Source: Usnea hakonensis
Taxonomy: Eukaryota > Ascomycota > Lecanoromycetes > Lecanorales > Parmeliaceae
DNA length: 40,354 bases
Direction: 5' to 3'
Assembly: GCA_013423325.1 (NCBI GenBank)
Contig: BLJB01000502.1
Location: 1 to 40,354 of the forward strand
A program made the translations under genes and the position numbers. Every line of letters starts with the position of its first letter. Within the stretch, counting starts at the first letter, position 1. Below the pieces are notes generated by a model, which did no database searches, was not told where the DNA came from, and worked only from the letters and a program-made list of their open reading frames with translations. This document shows positions 22,053 through 31,339 of the stretch, in pieces.

Positions 22053-22444
22053 CTCTTGCTACGTCAGTGTGATGTTGGGATGGCTTTAATAATGTCGAGA
22101 AAATGAGTGGGGGAGGGGAGTGGAAAAATGCTGACTCGGAAGAGCTCTGGGAGGCTTTCCACTGAAGGAAGCTCGCTCTCAGTCCGAGGCACTTTCGCTT
22201 ACTACTTAAATTAAAGTAAGTACTTAGTTCAAGTCGATACACGCCCGTCCGAACAGATTTCTCTCGTTCGAGACTACCTAATTCACAAAGCAATGACATT
22301 ACATGACTCTCTACGCCTAGATACGATGCAATTACACAAGAGTGGAGACACTCGTGAAAAGTTGTGTAGAGCACCAGTGAGGTTTCACGGGCCCGAGACA
22401 GTTAGCTAATATTGGCAAACGCTTCATGTGAAGAACTTCTAGGA
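22053..22444. other. SF3B6 upstream region
   Basis: This 392-bp stretch between the SF3B6 start and the left terminus of the TIR element should hold the SF3B6 promoter. No other gene or repeat was seen. Base composition is normal, in sharp contrast to the element that follows. Confidence 0.45.
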
Positions 22445-22542
22445 TTAGCATATTAAAATCAAATAAGATTCCTTGGCAAAATCCATTCCGCCCCATCCCC
22501 AAAAAATAATTAGCGAATCTTATAGAAAAAATCGGAAAAATT
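22445..22542 (+). repeat. Left terminal inverted repeat (98 bp)
   Basis: Starts ttagcatattaaaatc and ends cggaaaaatt. It is the exact reverse complement of 26274-26371. Unlike the core it keeps CpA steps (agcata, ggcaaaatcc, ccccatcccc). Confidence 0.95.
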
Positions 22543-22739
22543 ATACCATATTATTATAGATACTTATAATTAAAGCTATTAAAGCTATTAAAGCTCTTAT
22601 ATAGCCTAAATACGAATACGGAGATATTATAATACTTCGAAATACTACGAATTCTTACTAAATAGCTTTTAGTACTTAGGGGCCTTTAAATACCTTTTAA
22701 CCTTATCGTCGCGGTATCTCCTTTAAGGACGAGGACGAG

Positions 22740-23550
22740 TAGTATAATACTACTCTTATTTAAGGTAAATAAGGTAAGTAGGGTAATATAACTATAATAA
22801 AGACTATAGCGACGAATAAGGCCTTAAAAAAAAAGGAGTAGAATAAAAAGAAAATAGCCGAAATAAAGGCCTATACTATAATTATTAAGAAGGAGCTCTA
22901 GAAGTAAAAGGCCTCTATAAAACGATATAAAAAAGAGGAGGCTAAACGGTATAGAGATAAAGAGCTTTATATCGCTTATCTAGAATTGCGAATACTTACT
23001 TTATAATAGGATAAGGATATCGAATTAGCGTATCTTTATAAAGTAATAGTAAGGCGTAAGGAAGATATTACTAGAAAGGATATAAGATATATTTATTAAA
23101 TAACTAAAGAGTATATTTATAAAGATAAGATCCCTAAGCCGCGTTCGTCTTAGAAGTTAGTAGTAATATGAAAGGATAAAGAGTAGAGGAAAGGGCCTTA
23201 TAAGTATATATTAAAAGCTATAATACGATCTTAAAATAGGTCCCTTACCGTAACTAAATAGAATAATAAGATTAGTAGCCTATAGAAGAAAGGGAGCTTC
23301 GATATTAATACTTTAAATTTTAAAATTAATACTACTATAGAGTAAAATAGTCTTACCGAGTTTATTAAGATTTAAGGATAGATTAGATCGACTACTTCTT
23401 ATAATATTTATTAGAATTATAATATAACTACTCTTACTATAGATAAATAGGAATAATAGATCGAATCTATTACTATTTAAGAGTAGTATAAATTCTTTAG
23501 ATATATTATTAATATAGAGCTTATCTATACTTATTACTCTAGATTAAAAA
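22740..23550 (+). pseudogene. RIP-decayed ORF of the TIR element, product unknown
   Basis: One forward frame (for example codons at 22863 and 22899) can be followed from about 22740 to the foldback insertion at 23550 without an indel. It is interrupted by more than 20 stops, all but one TAA or TAG (the exception a TGA). RIP turns CAA and CAG into such stops, and the frame is otherwise rich in Lys, Ile and Tyr, as expected after heavy C-to-T and G-to-A mutation. Between stops it reads as a basic, helical protein (EEAKRYRDKELYIAYLELR). I do not recognise the family. It is probably part of the transposase or a partner protein of the element. Confidence 0.55.
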
Positions 23551-24032
23551 TGTCAGGAAACGATAGATACGGCATGGCGAATGGTATGGCGAATGGCCTA
23601 GTGAAAGGATCGCNNNNNNNNNNNNNNNNNNNNNNNNNNNNNNNNNNNNNNNNNNNNNNNNNNNNNNNNNNNNNNNCACTGGTAAGGAGGGCGAATCACG
23701 AATAATCGTGTAGACGAGTGTTGTATGAGGCCTCTGGTACTGGAGGCACTGGTTTGTGAGCGACTTCAATAGAAAGCTGTGCAAGGACGATATCGTCCAG
23801 GTGTGGCTACCATTACCAGAGGCCTCATACAACACTCGTCTACACGATTATTCGTGATTCGCCCTCCTTACCAGTGCTCTCATTCCCAGGGCCACAAACC
23901 AGCCTCAACACCAAATTCGCTCATCTACAGTACTCACATGTCCCTGAGTCCCTGCCCGAGACCCCAGAAGCGATCCTTTCACTAGGCCATTCGCCATACC
24001 ATTCGCCATGCCGTATCTATCGTTTCCTGACA
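23551..24032. mobile_element. Foldback (long-TIR) element nested in the RIP core
   Basis: The two ends are perfect inverted repeats: 23551-23613 pairs with 23970-24032 (63 bp, starting tgtcaggaaacg), and 23677-23739 pairs with 23814-23876 (63 bp). The arms flank a 74-nt loop (23740-23813) that includes gacgatatcgtc. The left arm is broken by Ns where the right arm has 93 sequenced bases. A run of five A residues adjoins both ends and may be the target duplication. Composition is normal and free of RIP. No coding capacity is seen, so it is a non-autonomous MITE/foldback element of unassigned superfamily. Confidence 0.85.
23614..23676. other. Assembly gap (63 N)
   Basis: A run of 63 N lies within the left arm of the foldback element. 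The mirror position on the right arm (23877-23969) is 93 nt, so the true gap is probably about 93 nt and predictable from the other arm. Confidence 0.95.
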
Positions 24033-24171
24033 AAAAAGGGCTATTTAGGTTATTAATAGTCCTATATAATCGCTTTCCTATAGATATACGAGGACCGATC
24101 GTCTTAAAAAGTAGTATTCGATTATTTATAATTAGAACGAGGTTCTAGGCGAGAAGACGGAGTAGCTTATT

Positions 24172-24282
24172 TGTCACGAACAAGTAGTGTGTTAGTGGAG
24201 GACCCCTGCCTTAGCGGGGTCCGGGGCTCTTTTTGGGCCAGATGGCCACACGGTTAGCGGTACTACCGCCCGCGCCGTAACA
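24172..24282. mobile_element. Solo LTR-like insertion, 111 bp, with 5-bp target duplication
   Basis: The segment begins TGTCACG and ends CGTAACA, the short imperfect inverted ends typical of LTRs (5'-TG...CA-3'). It is flanked by TTATT on both sides (24167-24171 and 24283-24287), a 5-bp duplication typical of LTR retrotransposon integrase. It contains a GC-rich hairpin (ggacccc...ggggtcc) and has normal composition in the middle of RIP-mutated DNA. It is short for an LTR, so a small TIR element is the alternative. Orientation is not determined. Confidence 0.7.
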
Positions 24283-26273
24283 TTATTATTTAGTAAAAGT
24301 ACTAGATCTCTTCTTATAATAATATAGATACCTATTAGATTAATAATACTAGTAAGTATTATAAGCTTAATATTATAATACGAGAGAAGTAGGTAGCTAT
24401 CTAGTAAGATAGCTAGACTATTAAGTATATACCTCCTTATCCTCTAGTAAAGAGACTAATAGAATAGGCTTCTAGCGATAATAATTAGTAGTAGAAAGGC
24501 CGTAAAATATCTATAATAAACTAGATAAAAGAGATAATAAGGGAGTAAATAGAGTTTAGTATAATAAGGGATATAAGATCCTTTATAAACTAATAATTAT
24601 AGCTATAGTAATAGTAGTATCTTTCTCCTTATTCTCCTCTTTCTATATATCTTTATATATCGTCCTATCCTCCTTATAGTAGTTACTTATAGTAGCCTCC
24701 TATTATTTAGTCTTCTTTATCTACGCTAATATCTATAGCTACTTTTTAGGTATCTCCTCGATCTCTTTAACGCTCTAGTTCTATTAGTAGCCAGTTAGAA
24801 GAGAATAATATTATTAAGAGCTTTTAGTAATAGAAAAAAGAAAGTACTAATAAGTAGTTAAGGAAGCTCTAAATATATTAGATTTAAGCGAGATTTAAGA
24901 ATAAGCTATAAAATCTTAATAATATAAAGGCTATAACTAATATATTATCTAATATCTATAGATATATAATTAATACTAGACTTTTTAATAGTCTTATTCG
25001 AGGCCTAAAAGTAGATCTAAAAGAGTTTAAAGGCCTTTAGAGGGAGACCTATTAGTATACTTATAATCTAAGCTATTTCGGCTAGGGAGGTAGATAGTAA
25101 GAAGGCGGATTTAGATAGTTTTTATATATATTATAGCTCTTCGTAGTCTAAATCTCTTTAAAATACTTCTATCTCGCCTTTAAATATATAGCTAGTAGTA
25201 CTATACCTAAAATACTTTATAGTAAATCTATTATATCTATTATTTTTAACTATATACTATAGAAAGCCCTTAAAGTTATCCTAAAAAATTAGTTAAAAGG
25301 CCTCGAAATAGTATCTTATCTATATCTTTAAGATACTAAAGGTAAGTTTAATTAGATTAAAATTAGATAAGTATAGAGGGAGGTATTTAACGAGATAACC
25401 CTTAACTTAAATTATCTAAATAATACTTAAATCTATATAAATACTAATATTATCTAGGACGATAATATTACGCTTATTAGGGTACTCGTTATAGAGGGGT
25501 AGTAGTTAGTTAATTAGTTAGTTAAAAATATCTTCTTTTTTAAAGTATTCCTTCTTAATTATAATATACGGTAGATAGCTAGTAGTAGTATATATAGAAA
25601 GTATATTAACGATATTACCTCTTCTAATATTTATATAATATCGAGTAGGATTACTAATTAGAGTATAGACTATAGATCGCTATATTATCTATAGTTTAAA
25701 TAAGCTCTTATTAATAAATACTAGCTATTCGGCCTTAATCTTACTCGTAAATATCTATTATATAGTATGAAGCTCTTTACTCTATTTATCTAAAATACGC
25801 TAACCTTTCTTATAACTAATTCCGGCTCTTTTTAAGATATTTATAATAGTAGCTTAATAGATACGTATATTCTATTTCTTATATAAGAAGCGAGCGAGTT
25901 TATTCTAATATAGTTATAGTTTCTACTCCTAGTATTAAAGTAAGACCTCTAGAGTAGCGGGCGTAATCTTTTAGCCTCGTCCGAAAAGATATATTTAAGG
26001 GACTATAGTATTATTATAGAGTACGAGATTCCTTTCTTATTAATAGGTCGTTACTCTACTATATCGTATATCTTTAGCTACTACGTTAGGTCGCTAGTAA
26101 GATTCGAGTAGTAGATAGGCTCGCTATTATACGGAGGTATCTTTTCTAAAGGGTATTATATAGCTATATAGCTATTAGGCCCTAGTTAGTAACGAAATAC
26201 CAAAAATTCGATATATACCTATATATCCGGCTTTAAAAAAAAAGAATGGTTAGTATCTATAATAGTGTAGTAC

Positions 26274-26371
26274 AATTTTTCCGATTTTTTCTATAAGATT
26301 CGCTAATTATTTTTTGGGGATGGGGCGGAATGGATTTTGCCAAGGAATCTTATTTGATTTTAATATGCTAA
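26274..26371 (-). repeat. Right terminal inverted repeat (98 bp)
   Basis: Exact reverse complement of 22445-22542, ending gattttaatatgctaa. A TA follows the GC terminus. Confidence 0.95.
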
Positions 26372-26615
26372 GAGGATTCCTTTTCTACTTGAGCCAAAGT
26401 AATTTCATTGCGAAAAAAATGCTGCGTGTCAAGACGCCTCTCGTAAGGTATATATGACCAACGAAAGTAACTGTCTTCTCCCAACGGCGTGCCCGTTGCC
26501 AGCCAAAGCCAGTGTTCTATAGAAACACAAATAGGGCCTTGTTGTCACATCTCCAAGCTACGAAGCTCGTGGTCACATTGCCTTCGTCTGTTTCTGAATC
26601 CAGTCATGAGAATTC

Positions 26616-29600
26616 TCAGTCAATCTCCACGACGTCTCCCTCAGCCTTCCTCTTCTTCAGATTCGATTCAGCGGGTATGTGCCCACTCGTGCTGAAAATC
26701 TCATCCAACCTGATAATTAGGTTCTCGATCCCTTTGAGATCAGCAACTATGCCTCCACACGTCATGCCTCTCCACCCGTCCCCTTTGCCCCTCAGAACAC
26801 TTCTTAAGCCTCCTTCTAAAGCTTCATTACCTGCATCTATTTTCTTGATGCTTGGTTCTGGTATAAGCCACATGAGTTCGTCTCGTCGTTGCCGCAGCCG
26901 TACGTCGAAGCTACCTTTGGGGTAGGGTGCAGTGTAACGGACTTGATACCATTGCTCCGAGCGGGTGAGGACTTCGATACCACCACTTTTGTGGACGATC
27001 TCAACCGCAGCCAGTGCACGGACAAGAGCGAGTGTCATCCGCATCACGCCGATGACGCTTATGAGACCTTGGGGTCTTAGCCGAGCTGTGAGATAGTCTA
27101 CGATGCGGAGGTGGGGATTGGGTTGGGCAAGAGAGACGCGCATCGGCTGGTCTGGAGGGAAGTGTATAGTTGCTCTCAAAGGGCTAGGCACTTTGTTGTA
27201 GACAAATTCAACGTGGGCGAGAGACGCACGTCGGAAAGTCATTCCGTGTAGTTGAATGGTAGAGACAAAGTCAAGCAGAAGGGCGATTGCTGACAGGCGG
27301 CTGGTAATGTTGGGAATGTTGGTCTGCCCAACCTTCCCAAGAACCTGGAAGGTGAACGCCCCGGAGGAAGGGTGGAAAATTATCGAAGGGATGGCAGATA
27401 CTAGATCCTTGATGTTAGAGACAGGTTTTTGCATCCGGGCGGAGACTGTGTGAACTGCCGAAGTATTCGAGGCATCAAGACCTCTGTAATCGAGCTTGAC
27501 TATCTCATCGGCCCGTGGTAGGCTGGAAGTATGAGGGATACTTATCAAATGCGGAGAACGCCTTCCAGGAAAGTGGAACAAAATGCTCGGTGTTTGGACT
27601 CCTAAGCTACTAGGTACTGAAAGTTTAACTTTGTGCGGGATTCTAGAAGCTGAGAGGTGACGGGTATCGGTGTATTGAGAGATCATTCCTGCCGCGCTTC
27701 GCTCAATCCGTGCAAGCGATGTATATGAAGGGTCGGTCACGGGCGATTGAGGGTTCATAGATATGACCTTATACGCTACCTGAAGTTTAGGTCCAGATGC
27801 CGCAGTCGATGTTGCAGATTCAGTCAACGTTGCCTTTTCCAGGAGCTCTATAATCCACCAGGAATCACCTTCGAGGCCAGTAGTGAATGCCAAGATCCAA
27901 TGAGGGCTCCAAGCTTTTCTTCTAAAGAAGCTGGTCCTTTGAGTATCCTTTGGAAAGAGCCGCTGCGTTGTTTCCTGACCGAGGTTCAACGATCGCACCA
28001 GCTCCCATCCTATCCTGCGGGCACTAGCATCAACTTCCTCTTGTGATGTGGCTGACCTAAGATGGGCCAATGGTGAAGCTCCTTCTGTAGCAGGGAATAT
28101 AAGACGATTGAGTTCATTTTCTGTACGACTGTTCAAGCGAGATGCTGGTAACACCGAAAACCGACCAGACACAGGCTCTTGAACTACTTTCACAGCTTTC
28201 GACGTCGTAAGCTGTACAAGTAAAGACGCGTCCAACGGCTCCGTCGTCGAACATCTGCGTCTACACCGTAGGAAACCTCCGGAATACAATGACATCTCGT
28301 TCAACCTGGCCGCTGTCTCCTGGAAGATGAGATTTGAGTGCTGTGCGATGATTTGATTCAGAATTTTCAAGAGTGACAAGTCACCCAATCTCATTCCAAT
28401 TGAAACATTGTTAACCTCTTTGCCGCTGCGGAACCAACGCAAAGCAATGTGAGGTATCCTTTGTTTTTGTGACGAATAGGGAGTTTGAGCCTCCTCGCCA
28501 CGCTTGAGCCCAATTTCGATCCAATTCTTGCCCCCTGGTCTATTCGACCAGTATTGCACCACTACAGATCGGTGCACAGCTTCTACTTCGATAGACTCAG
28601 ACCAGTAGCCCCTCGCCATTTCGTGCGCCTGATTCCTCAAGATGAGTAATTTGTGGGTGAGTACAAGGTTGTGCAGGAAATTGAAGAGGCCTTGAAGACC
28701 GTCATGCTTGAGAACGTCGTTGGCCCTTCCTTCGATCTCATTTCGTAGCCTACTGGCCGGCAGTTCAGTCGGTGTTGGCAAGAATGCAAAGCGAAGATCA
28801 ACGAAATAAAGCTGTGATGAAGCGTCTTCATCGGCTATCGAGAGGTCAACCTCAAATTCGTCGGCAACGTAGAAGGTTGCTCGCCCAGACGCAATTGAGA
28901 ATTCTCGAAAGACTGGTGGTATTTCTTGGTGGAGGTTTAAACGAATCGACAGAAGGGTGTTGATTCTCCAAAGAGCTTTGATGAGCCTCTGTGGGGTGAG
29001 GGGTGAGGGGGTTATGTAGCCGAGATCAGGTAGCCATGACGCTTTACTTAGAGAAAGCACCTCCAAAGCAGTCTTGATATCAGGATTAGGCTCTCTAAGT
29101 GGAAGAAGTCGTCTCTTGAGTTCTCCCATCCACGAGCAGCATTCGTTATATTGTCTTATCTGGTTGCTCAGCCAAAAGTTGATATCGATAACCTTACTCA
29201 CTGCCTCTACCTGCCGGGCCCATTGGGAAAGTATCAATATTTTGATGAACTGCGCCCTCCGATCGCTAGCGAAATGGAGTATGCGCAGCTTTTTCTGCAC
29301 ATTCGCCTGCGAAGCATCTACATTGCCATTTGACTGTTGGTGGGCACGGTTCTGCGACACGCTTGGACTAAGCTGAGAGACTGGCATCTCCGACATTTCA
29401 TTAATGACGTCGGTAAGGTCGTTGAATGTTTCCTGAACAAGCCTGCTTATCAGGGAGGAAAACGGGACATAACCGAAGGTAACATGCTCGATTTCCGGAG
29501 GGAGTTGACCAACAAGCTTTTCGGTCGTCGTGGATGACCTGCGCTCAATGAAGGTAGGAGTTGGGGGAACTCCGTTTCCGTAGGTCTTATTCACGACCCC

Positions 29601-29759
29601 ATGATCTCCATTTGTTTGCGCATAGCCTTTACGATAGTCCCCCACTTTGACCTCGTGGGTATCTCCTTCGCCCATTGCCTCAGGATGGATGTCAGTAGCC
29701 ATCCTCATGCCCACATGACCTTTGCTGACTGCTTCAGCCCTTGGTAGGATGCCTGGCAT
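26616..29759 (-). CDS. MED14: Mediator complex subunit 14 (Rgr1)
   Basis: An uninterrupted minus-strand frame of about 1047 aa from ATG 29759. Med14 is the backbone subunit joining head, middle and tail of Mediator, the nuclear coactivator that links activators to RNA polymerase II. The Med14 N-terminal domain is clear from about residue 87: QLPPEIEHVTFGYVPFSSLI, RLVQETFNDLTDVI, then QFIKILILSQWARQ, and further helical repeats. The C-terminus has a basic KKRKAEGDVVEID tail. The first 85 residues are low-complexity, as is usual in fungi. The start was chosen at the first in-frame Met (MPGIL), which matches the usual MPG start. The frame is open a further 150 nt upstream without an ATG, so a small 5' exon is possible. 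The stop lies about 245 bp from the TIR element. Confidence 0.9.
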   Translation of the reverse strand: MPGILPRAEAVSKGHVGMRMATDIHPEAMGEGDTHEVKVGDYRKGYAQTNGDHGVVNKTYGNGVPPTPTFIERRSSTTTEKLVGQLPPEIEHVTFGYVPFSSLISRLVQETFNDLTDVINEMSEMPVSQLSPSVSQNRAHQQSNGNVDASQANVQKKLRILHFASDRRAQFIKILILSQWARQVEAVSKVIDINFWLSNQIRQYNECCSWMGELKRRLLPLREPNPDIKTALEVLSLSKASWLPDLGYITPSPLTPQRLIKALWRINTLLSIRLNLHQEIPPVFREFSIASGRATFYVADEFEVDLSIADEDASSQLYFVDLRFAFLPTPTELPASRLRNEIEGRANDVLKHDGLQGLFNFLHNLVLTHKLLILRNQAHEMARGYWSESIEVEAVHRSVVVQYWSNRPGGKNWIEIGLKRGEEAQTPYSSQKQRIPHIALRWFRSGKEVNNVSIGMRLGDLSLLKILNQIIAQHSNLIFQETAARLNEMSLYSGGFLRCRRRCSTTEPLDASLLVQLTTSKAVKVVQEPVSGRFSVLPASRLNSRTENELNRLIFPATEGASPLAHLRSATSQEEVDASARRIGWELVRSLNLGQETTQRLFPKDTQRTSFFRRKAWSPHWILAFTTGLEGDSWWIIELLEKATLTESATSTAASGPKLQVAYKVISMNPQSPVTDPSYTSLARIERSAAGMISQYTDTRHLSASRIPHKVKLSVPSSLGVQTPSILFHFPGRRSPHLISIPHTSSLPRADEIVKLDYRGLDASNTSAVHTVSARMQKPVSNIKDLVSAIPSIIFHPSSGAFTFQVLGKVGQTNIPNITSRLSAIALLLDFVSTIQLHGMTFRRASLAHVEFVYNKVPSPLRATIHFPPDQPMRVSLAQPNPHLRIVDYLTARLRPQGLISVIGVMRMTLALVRALAAVEIVHKSGGIEVLTRSEQWYQVRYTAPYPKGSFDVRLRQRRDELMWLIPEPSIKKIDAGNEALEGGLRSVLRGKGDGWRGMTCGGIVADLKGIENLIIRLDEIFSTSGHIPAESNLKKRKAEGDVVEID

Positions 29760-31339
29760 GCTGTACGATGTGTTGTCCACGACCTGGTCCCAATATGTCG
29801 ACTCATTCAACAGCCCATCGATCGAGTCCTCGTTCCCCTCCAACGAATCTCTCCCCGCACGCTGTATCGACTCAATTTTGCCCTGCCAATCAACATGCGG
29901 GTTCGATAGGCGAGAGCTTTAGGTCTGTGAAGGGCCGCGGGAGAACGCGAGTGCTATCGATTGATTGTGAAGCGCATGTATCGAATATTAGGTGCCACGG
30001 ACCGAGTGAGAGGCAAAGAGATAAGTTGAGCGCAAAGCAAATGGATACTATTGAGCAGTGAGGTTCGAGCTTGGTTAGAGGGATCGATGACTTTTCAGTT
30101 GCCGGGTTCGCGAATGAGGCGAGAGGGCAAGAGTAGCTTTGCACAGCTGTTGGTATAGCAGACAAGGAAGGATGGTGAGAAGAGGACTCTCAGAAAAGGG
30201 AAGGGCAGAATAAAGGAAAATAGAGGGAGAGTGTGTGTGAGAGGGTGAGAGAGAAGGTGAGAGAGAGAGAGCGTGTGTGTTTGTGTGAGATGCAATGGTG
30301 AGGCTTTGATTGAAGGTGCTGGGTTGAGCTTGTATGGGCTATCAGGCAGGTTGATTCATTGTTTCCATTTTTCCAATCTTCACTAACGCTAGTTTCCTTT
30401 TCATGCGCCGGCCAATTAGAATATTGGGAATTGTGGTTTTGGGTTCATGGGCCGATCATGCGAAAGCAATGTTACGATGGAGAGAATCAGTCATTAATTT
30501 TGTTTTATTACATGTATTCTATTACAATGTCGATATCTGGTAGGTACTCTATACAGTCGGATCTACCTACCTTAGCCTTGGAGTGCTTCAACAAGAATAG
30601 TATCAGCAGATACTGTTTGCATCAGGGAAAGAAAGAAATAAAGGTCAGATACACTGACACATACAAGATAGACCATGAAGTAGTCTAGCGTCTGATTAGG
30701 TAGAGTCAGAAGACTTTCGTTACTTATCAAGTACCTACTAGAATTATATTTTACCTACCTTCGGCTCTTCCGTGTTGGACCTTGTTTTGACTTGGCCCAA
30801 ATATTTTCTTCCTCTTCCATCATTATATATTATACTAGTATTATTAGTGTTACTATATGGACGAGGAGACTTGAATGGAAGAGGTGGGTAGTTTATAATT
30901 ATCAAAATCAGAGGGGACCGAGGGGATCCTACCGTAGGCATCCATTCCTGCCCGGGGTGTGCCCGACCCGGAGCACTTAATTAGCAATGAGAGTCCATGT
31001 CACTTGTCATCATTCTTCCATTTCATTTTTGAACTCATCCGGTCACGGTCAGCATCATGGTTCGTTCCATGAACCCCTCTGCTGTTGATCATACTTTCAT
31101 ACCCTCCTTCAGCTTCCTCACCATCCCTATGCCTTTGGACATGAACCCCCCACATCTTCCTCTCACTTCAAGCCTGCCTTCCGAAGCCCTACCTCGTCTT
31201 CTTTAGCCGACGACGTGAGTCAGAACTGCTCCATCTGTCTTCTCCTCCCTATTGTACTCATCTCACACTTGGAGACCAATACGTTAACCCTAAATGAGAT
31301 TAGGAAGGTTCCATAAGCTCCCTCTCTGCTCCCTACAAC
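29760..31339. promoter_or_regulatory. Divergent region MED14 / ATG22
   Basis: About 1.58 kb between divergent starts. It contains a purine-rich GA/GT microsatellite (about 30180-30290), copies of the TACCTACCTT motif (about 30563 and 30754) and AT-rich DNA at 30820-30900. Several short ORFs occur but none shows family features or codon bias. Both promoters should lie here. Confidence 0.5.
30180..30290. repeat. GA/GT microsatellite tract
   Basis: Purine-rich plus strand with runs such as gtgtgtgtgagagggtgagagag and gagagagagagcgtgtgtgt. It lies a few hundred bases upstream of MED14 on its non-template side. Confidence 0.8.

Larger units (their letters stand above)
22445..26371. mobile_element. 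3.9-kb TIR element with RIP-degenerated core
   Basis: Perfect 98-bp terminal inverted repeats (22445-22542 and 26274-26371) bound the block. If the element proper starts at GCATATT, a TA dinucleotide flanks both ends, as in Tc1/mariner-type insertions. Because the inverted repeat itself reads TTAGC...GCTAA, this duplication is only suggestive. Between the TIRs the sequence is about 75-80% A+T and almost free of CpA and TpG over kilobases, while CpG remains: strong RIP. No open frame longer than a few dozen codons survives, but a stop-riddled frame can be followed at 22740-23550. A foldback element and a solo LTR, both without RIP, interrupt the core. The family of the original element is not established. 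Confidence 0.85.

Noticed and set aside
29760..29918. Upstream extension of MED14
   Set aside because: The frame stays open but has no ATG, and conserved sequence begins well after the Met at 29759. A 5' exon remains possible but is not supported.
30359..30688. 109-codon plus-strand ORF between MED14 and ATG22
   Set aside because: No family features, and it spans AT-rich promoter-like DNA. Treated as chance.
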